A stretch of DNA of 64,000 nt from Oceanihabitans iliipiscarium (GTDB taxonomy: Bacteria > Bacteroidota > Bacteroidia > Flavobacteriales > Flavobacteriaceae): NCBI RefSeq assembly GCF_042686125.1, contig NZ_JBHUOV010000001.1:1240001-1304000 (forward strand), written 5' to 3'. The notes under the pieces were generated by a model. It was given only the letters and a program-made list of their open reading frames with translations, ran no database searches and had not been told where the DNA came from. A program made the translations under genes and the position numbers. This document shows positions 27,756 through 35,859 of this stretch, piece by piece (positions within the stretch are counted from its first letter, which is position 1; the number at the start of each line of letters is the position of its first letter).

Positions 27756-28409
27756 GTGTTTCTACATAAGCATCCATATCAACCGTTTATTCAAAAAGAC
27801 ACCAAGAAACTAATTGTGGGCACATTACCTCCACCACGCTTTAGTGTTGGTGCACTTTTAGAAAAAGATGTGGACTTTTGCTACGGAAGTTATTACAATT
27901 CTTTATGGCTTTATATAGATAAAATTCATAATCTTAATTTGCGATATGATAATTCTCAAGCAGCTATTGAAGAACGAAAAGCTTTTTTAATTCAGCACCA
28001 AATAGGTGTTTGCGATATTGTCTCAAGTGCAGAACGCGATAAAATAGATGCATCGGACTTAGGAATGAAAAACATAAAGCTTCGCAATCTTATTAATTAT
28101 ATTAAGCAATTTCCAAGTATTGAAACGCTTTTGTTTATTGGTGGAAATAGTAAAAATGGTCCAGAGTATTTCTTCAGAAAACAAATAAAAGAACACCAGA
28201 TAAAATTAGAAATTGTTTCTAATGAAATTCCTAGAATACATGAGTTTGCTCTAGGAAATAGAACGATTAAAACCGTGTCTTTAACCTCGTCCTCAGGCTC
28301 AGCAAATAGAGCAATTGGGAGCATGCTTTTGTATAAACAGCTAAAGCAAAGCAACCCTAAATTTAACACCTTCGATTTTAGAGTTTTGCAGTATCAGGAT
28401 TTTTTTTAG
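27756..28409 (+). CDS. Uracil-DNA-glycosylase superfamily protein
   Basis: 217 residues starting at GTG (no ATG nearby). The pattern LIVGTLPPPRF (motif 1 region), a middle VCDIVSSAERD and a late VSLTSSSGSANRA suggest the UDG superfamily fold, whose members flip out and excise damaged bases. The usual catalytic residues of families 1-5 are not clearly recognisable, so base specificity and even activity are open. Divergent from THX; its last four bases overlap the convergent lipoprotein gene. Confidence 0.6.
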   Translation: MFLHKHPYQPFIQKDTKKLIVGTLPPPRFSVGALLEKDVDFCYGSYYNSLWLYIDKIHNLNLRYDNSQAAIEERKAFLIQHQIGVCDIVSSAERDKIDASDLGMKNIKLRNLINYIKQFPSIETLLFIGGNSKNGPEYFFRKQIKEHQIKLEIVSNEIPRIHEFALGNRTIKTVSLTSSSGSANRAIGSMLLYKQLKQSNPKFNTFDFRVLQYQDFF

Positions 28410-29047
28410 TTGCAAACAGAAGCAATTTCTTCTGGCGTAATCTGTAATGCTCTTTCATTGGTGTTTAAATTTGAAAGCAGTAACGCTTCGCCATACATTG
28501 TAAAGTTTTTAAATCGATGCTCTAGTTTTAAAATCATTCCACCATCAACTTTCTCTCCATAAAATTTCCAGTTATAAGCTTCATGTTTACGGTAAGTGCT
28601 AGGTGCAATCTTCACATCTTTACTTACATAATATTTATTCCAAAAATACTTGCCTTGAAATTCTAAAACCTGACAATTATGTCCTAGAATTTTTTCATCT
28701 GTATCATATACTTTGAAGTGAAGAATAGAGTCGGTAGATAAACTGTAGTCTTCACATTCTTGCTGTAAATTTGAGTTAATTTTGATTAGACATTTATTAA
28801 TCTTACTAATATAAAAATAGGTTGTAGTATCGTTATCTATAAAGGTGCTTTGATAATTATTTAAATTAAATTGAAAGATGCTTTTTCTTATTCTATTAAG
28901 GTTTAATGAATCGGCATTTAATGAATCACTAGTGTAATGGTATTTATAGATAATCTTTCCTTGAAAGTATTCCTCATCATTCTTGTTACAATGAAATAAA
29001 GTAACGCAAAAGCAGAGGAATGAAGTTTTAAAAAAAATAGAGCGCAT
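28406..29047 (-). CDS. Hypothetical lipoprotein, GLPGLI/DUF4412-like
   Basis: 213 residues. The hydrophobic N-terminus ends LFHCNKN, a likely lipidation cysteine. The middle repeats the layout of Bacteroidota GLPGLI/DUF4412 proteins: a GKIIYKYHYT strand, then ILGHNCQVLEFQGKYFWNKYYVS, where the 'ILG..C' followed by an aromatic strand is typical. The function of those families is unknown. Same strand as, and 36 bases downstream of, the TonB receptor, so it could be cotranscribed with it. Confidence 0.5.
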   Translation of the reverse strand: MRSIFFKTSFLCFCVTLFHCNKNDEEYFQGKIIYKYHYTSDSLNADSLNLNRIRKSIFQFNLNNYQSTFIDNDTTTYFYISKINKCLIKINSNLQQECEDYSLSTDSILHFKVYDTDEKILGHNCQVLEFQGKYFWNKYYVSKDVKIAPSTYRKHEAYNWKFYGEKVDGGMILKLEHRFKNFTMYGEALLLSNLNTNERALQITPEEIASVCN

Positions 29048-29083
29048 TTTAATAAAAAAGTTTGTTCTATAAAAATACTAAAA

Positions 29084-31402
29084 TTAAAAATTCATACGAA
29101 AACTAACATTTGGCGTGATGCCAAGCGATTGATTTTCGACTTTAGAAATCGTCTCATCTGGACCTAAAGTATAATACGTGTTTATGATATTTTTAGTGTT
29201 AAATAGATTCCAAACTGATGCGCCAACTTCGGCCTTGACATTTTTAAAGATATTAAAGTCATGCGTAGCAGATACATCTACACGTAAATAATCATCTAAA
29301 TGACTGCTATTTGGTGCGCTATAATTTATATTACCATTTACAACTGGAAGCGTATAATCTGGTTGAGTATAGGGTTTGCCAGAATGCCAATTGACACCTA
29401 ATGCCAATTTTAATTGATTTAAGGTGAAGATGTTAGAAAACGTAATAGCATGAGTAATGTCTGTGTTGTTTGGAAATGTTTGGCCATTATTTAAACTGTT
29501 AAAAAGGTAGTTATTTTTACTAAATGAATAACTGAGCCAAGTGTTGAATTTTTCAAACTGTTTGTTAATTAAAAAATCGATGCCTTTAACGTTAAAACTT
29601 CCAATTGTTTTTACAAATTGGTACTGATTTTGAAACCCTTGGCTTCTGGTCGTAATTCCATCTACATCTTTATAAAAAGCTTCAGCACTAATGAGGAGGT
29701 TGTTTTTATTATAGTGTAATCCAATAGAGGCTTGCTTGCTTTTAATAATTGGAATGTCCTCATCATTGGCTAAAATCCATCGACGTTTTTCAATGCCTAA
29801 AAAATCATTCTGTAAATCGATGATTTGTGAAGTCGTTTGACTTTTATATTCTCCTAGTAATTCAAATCTAAAATGATTTGCAAAGCGTTGACTAAAGCTT
29901 AATCGTGGTTCGACTAAGACTGCATCAAATTTTGAAATATAGTTGAGCCGTAATCCAGCTTTAATATTAGTGTTGAGCTTATTTGTTAATAATTGACCTT
30001 CGGCAAAAACAGAATGCGTTCTAATGACTTCCTTTATATAACTTCTAAATACAGGATTATTAACATCTTCTAAGTTACTAATACCAACTTCAAAAAATTG
30101 ATAACCCATATTGAAGTTAATGTTTTCATCGATTAACCATGCTGTGTTTAGTTTAAAGGCATTATCAATAACTTCGTTTTCTTGAATTAATCGTTGATTG
30201 TTGGTAATATCGAAATTTTTAGCGTCTAAGTCATAATTTGATAAATACATTTGAGCAGTCGTGGTTAATGCAGGATTCCAATGTCTTGTGTAGCTAATTC
30301 CTCCAGCTAAATTACGTTGAATGAGCTTACTGTTTAAAGACTCGTTAATATTGTTTATGGTAGATTGCTCTTCGTAATTTAAGTTGTTATAAATGGTTAG
30401 GAAACTAATTCGAAGTTTGTCTTTTTTTGAAATGTCAAACAAGAGTTTTCCAGTAAAATCATAGAAATAAAACGTTTCGTTTTTAGAAATGGTGTTATTT
30501 TGATTTTCTTGATTGTTCGTAAAATCTGAATCTTGGAAAATACGCTTAAAATACTGGTCATATGTTGGAGCAGTCATGAAATCTGTAAATGAACGTCTGG
30601 CAGATAATTGGAGTTCGGCATGTTTACCAATAGGAGCTTTAGTAAATACATCGGCATGTACTAAATTAAAACCAGCTCCAACCTTAAGATGCTCTTGCAA
30701 GGTGTTGGAAAGTTTCATATCTATAACACTAGAAACGCCATCTCCATATTGCGCTGAGGTTCCGTTTTTAGATACATTCACTTTACTTGTAAGGTAAGGG
30801 TTAAAGGCAGAAATTAATCCGAAGAAATGACCAGATTGATACATTTTTATACCATCCCAAAGGATCAGGTTTTGATCATGTGTTCCACCTCTAACGTTAA
30901 TGTTAGAAACTGTTTCGTCAACACTTATAATTCCTGGAAGTGCTTGAATAGTTTGTAAAATGTCAGGTTCAATAAGACCAGGAAGAATGTCTAATTGCTC
31001 AGGTTGAATAGTAACCATTCCTGAGTTGTTTCTAGAAATACCTGAAGCTAAATATTTAGTAATTACAACCTCATTTAAAAACTGAGTAGTCATTTCATTA
31101 GTTGTAGTATTACGCGTTTTTATCACTATAAACCGTTCGTTTAGAACTTCAAAAACTAAAGACGTTTCATCTTCTAAAATTCGTAATATATCCTTAAAAG
31201 GAAGTGTGAAATCAGGAGCTTTAATATAAGAATCAGCTATCGTTTCATCTGTATAAGAAAAACTAATCTCATGAGTATTTTCAAGAGTTTTTAAAATTTG
31301 CGCAAGCGGTTGCTTTTCATTTTGTGAGCTTTGAGAGAACATCGTCAAAACACTCAAAAAAAAATTAAAAAAAATTAAAAAAGCAATACCTTTTTTATTC
31401 AC
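29084..31402 (-). CDS. STN-domain TonB-dependent outer-membrane receptor
   Basis: 772 residues. After a signal peptide (1-23) comes an STN signalling domain (about 27-96), which in transducing receptors contacts the FecR-type regulator. The plug follows (about 107-230, with NINVRGGTHDQNLILWDG) and then a 22-strand-type beta barrel ending in Phe (SFRMNF). No carboxypeptidase-like regulatory domain and no SusD partner, so this looks like a signalling transporter rather than a glycan-uptake pair. It overlaps fecR by eight bases. Ligand unknown. Confidence 0.92.
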   Translation of the reverse strand: MNKKGIAFLIFFNFFLSVLTMFSQSSQNEKQPLAQILKTLENTHEISFSYTDETIADSYIKAPDFTLPFKDILRILEDETSLVFEVLNERFIVIKTRNTTTNEMTTQFLNEVVITKYLASGISRNNSGMVTIQPEQLDILPGLIEPDILQTIQALPGIISVDETVSNINVRGGTHDQNLILWDGIKMYQSGHFFGLISAFNPYLTSKVNVSKNGTSAQYGDGVSSVIDMKLSNTLQEHLKVGAGFNLVHADVFTKAPIGKHAELQLSARRSFTDFMTAPTYDQYFKRIFQDSDFTNNQENQNNTISKNETFYFYDFTGKLLFDISKKDKLRISFLTIYNNLNYEEQSTINNINESLNSKLIQRNLAGGISYTRHWNPALTTTAQMYLSNYDLDAKNFDITNNQRLIQENEVIDNAFKLNTAWLIDENINFNMGYQFFEVGISNLEDVNNPVFRSYIKEVIRTHSVFAEGQLLTNKLNTNIKAGLRLNYISKFDAVLVEPRLSFSQRFANHFRFELLGEYKSQTTSQIIDLQNDFLGIEKRRWILANDEDIPIIKSKQASIGLHYNKNNLLISAEAFYKDVDGITTRSQGFQNQYQFVKTIGSFNVKGIDFLINKQFEKFNTWLSYSFSKNNYLFNSLNNGQTFPNNTDITHAITFSNIFTLNQLKLALGVNWHSGKPYTQPDYTLPVVNGNINYSAPNSSHLDDYLRVDVSATHDFNIFKNVKAEVGASVWNLFNTKNIINTYYTLGPDETISKVENQSLGITPNVSFRMNF

Positions 31403-32285
31403 GCATTAATGTTACAGTACTATTATTTCTACTATAGGTTAAATGTAAAGGTAAAGTTACAGATTGTATAGCAACTTGAAAATTATCATGTGTAAAATTA
31501 CCAGTAAATAACTTGTCTAAATCTATGCCTTTTGTAATGAATTTTATATGATATTGTCTTTCAAATTCATCAAGAACATATTTGTATGGTATACTTTTAA
31601 ACGTACTTTCATTAATCATCCAGCTTGGTTGCTTTAGTTGTACTTTTTCGTTAGTTATTGTTTTTTCGTCTATAACTAAAAAGCTCTCGCCAGGGCTTAG
31701 CTGAAGTTGTTGATTATGATGTGCAACACTTACTAAACCTTCATAACAAACCACCTCAAAAAACTGATTGCGCTGTTTTACATTAAACTCTGTGCCTAAA
31801 ACTGTGACTGTACCTTCGCTAGTTTTAACCTCAAAAGTAGAGCCTTTAGCCACTTTAAAAAATGCCTCGCCATCTAGAGTGACCACTCTTTTGTCTTTCC
31901 ATGAGCTTTTATTATAAGTTAAATTAGAAGCAGCATTTAATGTGACTATAGAATTGTCTGGTAATTCAAAATTAGTTTTTTGAGCATCTATGGTTGCAAT
32001 AGTAATATCTGAATTTGTATTAAAGAACCAAAAACCACCTAAGGTAATAATCGCAATAGCAGCAATACGTAACAAAGGCTTTAACCAACGTTGTGTTTTT
32101 GGTTTAAGGCGATTGTTAATTAAATTAAGTTCAGATTTTTCATCAAAATCTGGAGCTTTAAAATGATCTAAACCCTGAGATAATTTCATTAATGCATTGT
32201 AGTCTTCAAGGGCTTTAAAAGCCTCAAGTTCTTCAGCATTAAGATCATGCTCTAACCATTTTTGTATTAAATATTCTCTTTTCAT
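31395..32285 (-). CDS. FecR-family anti-sigma/sigma regulator
   Basis: 296 residues. The cytoplasmic N-terminal 65 residues should bind the ECF sigma factor, one membrane helix follows (about 71-88), then a periplasmic FecR domain (DGEAFFKVAKGSTFEVKTSEG) and a C-terminal DUF4974 domain (about 225-296) that receives the STN signal. It transmits receptor occupancy to the sigma factor encoded just upstream. The predicted ECF-type promoter at 32303-32333 lies directly before it, so it is probably expressed with the receptor under its own sigma factor. Confidence 0.93.
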   Translation of the reverse strand: MKREYLIQKWLEHDLNAEELEAFKALEDYNALMKLSQGLDHFKAPDFDEKSELNLINNRLKPKTQRWLKPLLRIAAIAIITLGGFWFFNTNSDITIATIDAQKTNFELPDNSIVTLNAASNLTYNKSSWKDKRVVTLDGEAFFKVAKGSTFEVKTSEGTVTVLGTEFNVKQRNQFFEVVCYEGLVSVAHHNQQLQLSPGESFLVIDEKTITNEKVQLKQPSWMINESTFKSIPYKYVLDEFERQYHIKFITKGIDLDKLFTGNFTHDNFQVAIQSVTLPLHLTYSRNNSTVTLMRE

Positions 32286-32302
32286 AATCTGTATTACAAT
32301 AA

Positions 32303-32333
32303 TATAACAGCTTTCATTAAAAAACTCCTACCT
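32303..32333 (-). promoter_or_regulatory. Predicted ECF-sigma promoter upstream of fecR
   Basis: Read on the minus strand, AGGTAGGAGTTTTTTAA (32333-32317), seven bases, then TGTTATA (32309-32303). The same 17 bases, spacing and heptamer occur at 32899-32929 in front of the lipoprotein gene. GGAG to TGTTATA is 15 bases apart, normal for ECF -35/-10 pairs. The upstream box overlaps the last codon of the sigma gene (its TAG stop is 32334-32332). Confidence 0.65.
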
Positions 32334-32847
32334 ATAATTCGTCAATCTCTTCTCTTAACTTTTTTAAAGCACCATAAATACGTTTTTCTACAGCTTTTGT
32401 AGAGATGTCTAATAGTGATGCGATTTCTTTAAATTTTTTGCCTTCAACTCTATTTAATAAAAATGCTGTGCGCTGAGCTTCGGTTAATTTGCTAATCGCA
32501 TTTTGTAGTTTTTTCATATACTCTTGTTCTTGCATCACAAATTCTGGCGATTCATTAGTATAAGATTTAGGCTTATTTTGATTATACTTTAAAACTACTT
32601 TTTGATGCGCAACTTCATTCAGCATTAAATTATTAGCGACCGTAAATAAATAGCTTTTGGCTTTGTCAGGAGTAACCTTACTGCAGTTTTGCCAAAGCTT
32701 TATAAATGCTTCTTGTACTTTATCTTTAGGGTTTAGGTGATCGCCAAATTTGTAGTATAAAAAATTATTCAGGTCTTTAGCATACTTATTAAATATAGCA
32801 TTAAAACTAATTTCATTACAAACATTATTATTTATTGGTTTTGACAT
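32332..32847 (-). CDS. ECF RNA polymerase sigma factor
   Basis: 171 residues from MSKPINNN (the frame can be opened eight codons earlier, at 32871). Region 2 is at about 15-75 (LNNFLYYKFGDHLNPKDKVQEAFIKLWQN) and region 4 at about 110-165 (EGKKFKEIASLLDISTKAVEKRI). It lacks sigma regions 1 and 3, as ECF factors do. With FecR and the STN receptor downstream it forms a surface-signalling cascade. It is not itself preceded by the shared ECF-type motif in the right orientation, so it likely has basal expression from another promoter. Confidence 0.93.
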   Translation of the reverse strand: MSKPINNNVCNEISFNAIFNKYAKDLNNFLYYKFGDHLNPKDKVQEAFIKLWQNCSKVTPDKAKSYLFTVANNLMLNEVAHQKVVLKYNQNKPKSYTNESPEFVMQEQEYMKKLQNAISKLTEAQRTAFLLNRVEGKKFKEIASLLDISTKAVEKRIYGALKKLREEIDEL

Positions 32848-32898
32848 AAAAGCTGATAAAGTATAATACAAAGAAGATACAATATTTTTAAAAAATCA

Positions 32899-32929
32899 AG
32901 GTAGGAGTTTTTTAAAGTTAAATGTTATA
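32899..32929 (+). promoter_or_regulatory. Predicted ECF-sigma promoter upstream of acidic lipoprotein gene
   Basis: AGGTAGGAGTTTTTTAA (32899-32915), seven bases, TGTTATA (32923-32929). Identical in both boxes and spacing to the copy before fecR, while the bases between and after differ. Transcription would start near 32936, leaving a leader of about 57 bases before the ATG at 32993. Confidence 0.65.
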
Positions 32930-32992
32930 GAAGTATATAGCACTAAAAATTGCTATGAAAAGAAAAATTACTTTTAACTAATAAATCAAACT

Positions 32993-35065
32993 ATGAAAGC
33001 TTTCAATTTTAAGAAACTCCTTTTTCTACCTCTATTTTTTTTATTGCTCTTTGCGTCTTGTCAAGAGGAAGCAGTAGAAGTAACCAGTCCTGATGACGAA
33101 GAAACAATTGCTCCAGATTCTAATTTGGCAAATTTAATGCGTAACACTGCAGCTAATGATGGCTCGTTTGATAATATTATTGATTTTGCAAGTTGTTTAG
33201 AAGTTGAACTGCCTGTTACTGTTGTTGTAGATGGTGTTGAAATTATTATAAATTCAGAAGATGATTTTGATTTAATTGAAGCCATTTTCGATGAATTTGA
33301 TGGTGATGAAGATACTCTTGAAATACTTTTTCCGATTACTATTATTTTAAGTGATTATACTGAAATTGTTATTGAAAATCAAGATGCTTTAGAAGAGTAT
33401 ATTAGAGCGTGTGGCGATGAAAATGAATACGATGATGATATAGAATGTATCGACTTTCAATACCCAATTAGCATATCAATTTATAATACAGACTTTGAAA
33501 TTATTGATACTGTAACGATAACTAGCGATGCAGGTTTGTATGCTTTTATTGAAAGTTTAGAAGGTGGCGTCCTTGCTAGTATTAATTTCCCAGTGACTAT
33601 GATTTTAGCCAATGGAGACGTTATTGAAGTGGCAAATAATACCGAATTAGAAAATGTAATTTCTGAAGCTGAAGATGATTGTGATGAAGATGATGACAAC
33701 GATTGGGATGATGATGATATAGAAGATTGTGATGTCAATTTAGCAGGACTTGAATCTCTGTTATTAGAATGTAATATAATTGCCTCTGTTTATGATAATA
33801 GTGGGAATATAATCGATATGAATTATCTGGATTTTAATTCAGATGGTGAAGTGATTGTTAACGGAACGCCTGCAGTAACAGAAGTTGGGACTTGGGGTTT
33901 ATCAGAGTTTGCTTCAGGATACGTCTTAACGATTAGTGGCTTAGTTACTTTTGATTTATTGAATGGAGAATGGTTGCTTGATGGGTGTGATGGTGATAAT
34001 ATTATCCTTTCACTAGGAACAGGCTCAACCATGATGACTATGCAATTAGAACAAGATTGTAGAGATGTTCCTGATTGTTCAGAATCATTTGTTGTCGCTT
34101 CTTTAACAGAATGTTACTGGTATGCAGAAACTAACCTGTTTGATATATTTGTTCCAGAAGAACTTTATTTTTCAATAGATGGAACTGTAGATGTATATAA
34201 CTCTGAAACTAATGAATTAACAACTTCTGGAACTTGGTCTATTAATTCAGACCCAGGCACAGGTAATCTTTATTTAATTCCTATGTTTAATGAAGAACCA
34301 TTTTCAATGTTAACAGCATCATGGGAAATGATAGAATGTGATGAAAATAGATTCGAATTTGTAAACGGAGATAATACATTAGTACTTGAACAAGTGTGTG
34401 AAGATTGTGATAACCCTGGCACACTAACTAATGATTTAATAATTTATATGCCATTTTCAAATGAAGCTAATGATTTAATTTCGGGAAGAGTAGAAGAGGT
34501 CTCAAATGACTTTGTAGAAGATAGAGCTGGAAATTCAACTTGCGCTATAGCATTTTCTGGAAGTGATAATTTCTCGATTCCTGTAACCGATCAAAATCAG
34601 TTAATACAAGGTGATAGTTTCACAATAAGTCTTTGGTTTAAAATGCAAAATAGTGAAGTAGGTGATTTAGAAATTTTCTTTAGGTCTCCAGGAGATGCAA
34701 CTCAAGGTTTTAATCTAGGAGTATACGACTTAAACTCGCCACTGTTCTTTGATAATTTGGGCTTCTCGGTTTGGGATAACGACTGGAATTCTGAAGTAGA
34801 TGTAGTATGGGATAATACAGATTGGCACCATTTAGTTGCAACAGTTGATAGCGATAATACTGTACGATTATATAGAGATGGAATTTTAAGAAATGTTATT
34901 GAAGATTCTGACTTTAGTGTTGGATCAGAACCTTCTAGTATGTATATTATAGGTGAAGATTTTGTTGGACACCTAGATGATTTAAGAGTGTATAAAAGAA
35001 CTATAAGCTCAAGTGAAGTAGAACAATTGTATGAATTAGAAGGTGATTGCTACACCTGTCTATAG
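32993..35065 (+). CDS. Acidic multidomain lipoprotein with C-terminal LamG-like domain
   Basis: 690 residues. The signal ends LLFASC (Cys23). The N-terminal region (about 65-235) has four similar beta units (LPVTVVVDGVEIIIN, FPITIILSDYTEIVI, YPISISIYN, FPVTMILANGDVIEV), each followed by an acidic helix, then an Asp-rich run at about 230-248. Two lipocalin-like units follow (about 250-355 and 360-475, each ending in an L.LEQ.C block), and a LamG/concanavalin-like domain with WHHLVATVDSDNTVRLYRDG closes it. The protein is extremely acidic, suggesting Ca2+ or a basic surface partner (inference). Probably controlled by the adjacent ECF system. Confidence 0.8.
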   Translation: MKAFNFKKLLFLPLFFLLLFASCQEEAVEVTSPDDEETIAPDSNLANLMRNTAANDGSFDNIIDFASCLEVELPVTVVVDGVEIIINSEDDFDLIEAIFDEFDGDEDTLEILFPITIILSDYTEIVIENQDALEEYIRACGDENEYDDDIECIDFQYPISISIYNTDFEIIDTVTITSDAGLYAFIESLEGGVLASINFPVTMILANGDVIEVANNTELENVISEAEDDCDEDDDNDWDDDDIEDCDVNLAGLESLLLECNIIASVYDNSGNIIDMNYLDFNSDGEVIVNGTPAVTEVGTWGLSEFASGYVLTISGLVTFDLLNGEWLLDGCDGDNIILSLGTGSTMMTMQLEQDCRDVPDCSESFVVASLTECYWYAETNLFDIFVPEELYFSIDGTVDVYNSETNELTTSGTWSINSDPGTGNLYLIPMFNEEPFSMLTASWEMIECDENRFEFVNGDNTLVLEQVCEDCDNPGTLTNDLIIYMPFSNEANDLISGRVEEVSNDFVEDRAGNSTCAIAFSGSDNFSIPVTDQNQLIQGDSFTISLWFKMQNSEVGDLEIFFRSPGDATQGFNLGVYDLNSPLFFDNLGFSVWDNDWNSEVDVVWDNTDWHHLVATVDSDNTVRLYRDGILRNVIEDSDFSVGSEPSSMYIIGEDFVGHLDDLRVYKRTISSSEVEQLYELEGDCYTCL

Positions 35066-35181
35066 TTTGTTAAATATATGTGCTGCAGATAAATACTAGT
35101 AAATACTTTGATAACATCGAGATACTATTTATAAATAACTTTAGTTATATTTAATAATCAATTAATCTAAAACAAAAAATT

Positions 35182-35673
35182 ATGAAAAAAGCACTTATTT
35201 TAGCTTGGCTACTCGTATTGTCATTCTCACTTATGTCTGGAATGTGTTCTTCAGATGATCATGATGACGATGACGATGGTGGTCACAGCAATGCTGCAGA
35301 AATAGCAGCTTTAGAGAATACAATGGAATCAGGGAACTGGAAAATAACCTATTTCTTTGATACAGATAGTGATGAAACTAGTGACTATACTAGTTATATA
35401 TTCAGTTTCGAAACAGATGGAACTTTAGTCGCTTCTAATGTCCTAAACACTTATACAGGAAGTTGGTCAATTACAGATAGTAGCAGTAGTGATGACGATG
35501 ATGATGATAGTAGCGATGATATTGATTTCAACATTAACTTTAGCACACCAGCTGATTTTGTAGAACTTAGTGATGATTGGGATATTATTTTATATTCATC
35601 CACAAAAATTGAACTCATTGATGTTAGTGGCGGAGGTGGAGGAACTGACTACCTCACTTTTGAAAAACTTTAG
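35182..35673 (+). CDS. Acidic lipocalin-like lipoprotein
   Basis: 163 residues. The signal ends SLMSGMC (Cys22), followed by an Asp-rich run (DDHDDDDDGGH). The body has the strand order of a lipocalin-like domain: GNWKITYFFDTDS, YIFSFETDGTLVASN, YTGSWSITD, a second Asp/Ser-rich loop (DDDDDDSSDD) and TKIELIDVS...YLTFEKL. It resembles the lipocalin-like units of the preceding 690-residue protein. 116 bases downstream of that gene on the same strand, so probably coexpressed. Function unknown. Confidence 0.7.
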   Translation: MKKALILAWLLVLSFSLMSGMCSSDDHDDDDDGGHSNAAEIAALENTMESGNWKITYFFDTDSDETSDYTSYIFSFETDGTLVASNVLNTYTGSWSITDSSSSDDDDDDSSDDIDFNINFSTPADFVELSDDWDIILYSSTKIELIDVSGGGGGTDYLTFEKL

Positions 35674-35748
35674 TTTTAGTTGGTTAGTAAATAAAGGAAA
35701 AACATAATTTGTTTTTTAGCATGTAATCATTGGTTTTTCCTAAATTTC

Positions 35749-35784
35749 AAATAGCTGTTTATGAAAATAAGCAGCTATTTTTTT
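35749..35784 (+). terminator. Intrinsic terminator of the acidic lipoprotein unit
   Basis: AAATAGCTG (35749-35757) pairs with CAGCTATTT (35772-35780), followed by a T run to 35784. Confidence 0.75.
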
Positions 35785-35828
35785 GTTATTATTATTAAAT
35801 TCTTACTTTTTATTACAGGACAAATCCG

Positions 35829-35836
35829 TAAATTTG
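35829..35836 (+). promoter_or_regulatory. ffh promoter, -7 element
   Basis: TAAATTTG (TAnnTTTG), 23 bases before the ffh ATG. Confidence 0.55.
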
Positions 35837-35859
35837 CATCTTTCAAAAGCAAATGATTT

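Noticed and set aside
29084..31402. SusC/SusD polysaccharide-utilisation pair
   Set aside because: The receptor has an STN domain directly before the plug, no SusD gene follows, and no glycan enzymes are nearby.
33650..33735. Frameshift or sequencing artefact in the Asp-rich region
   Set aside because: The reading frame stays open on both sides and the next gene has similar Asp runs, so it is a real acidic stretch.
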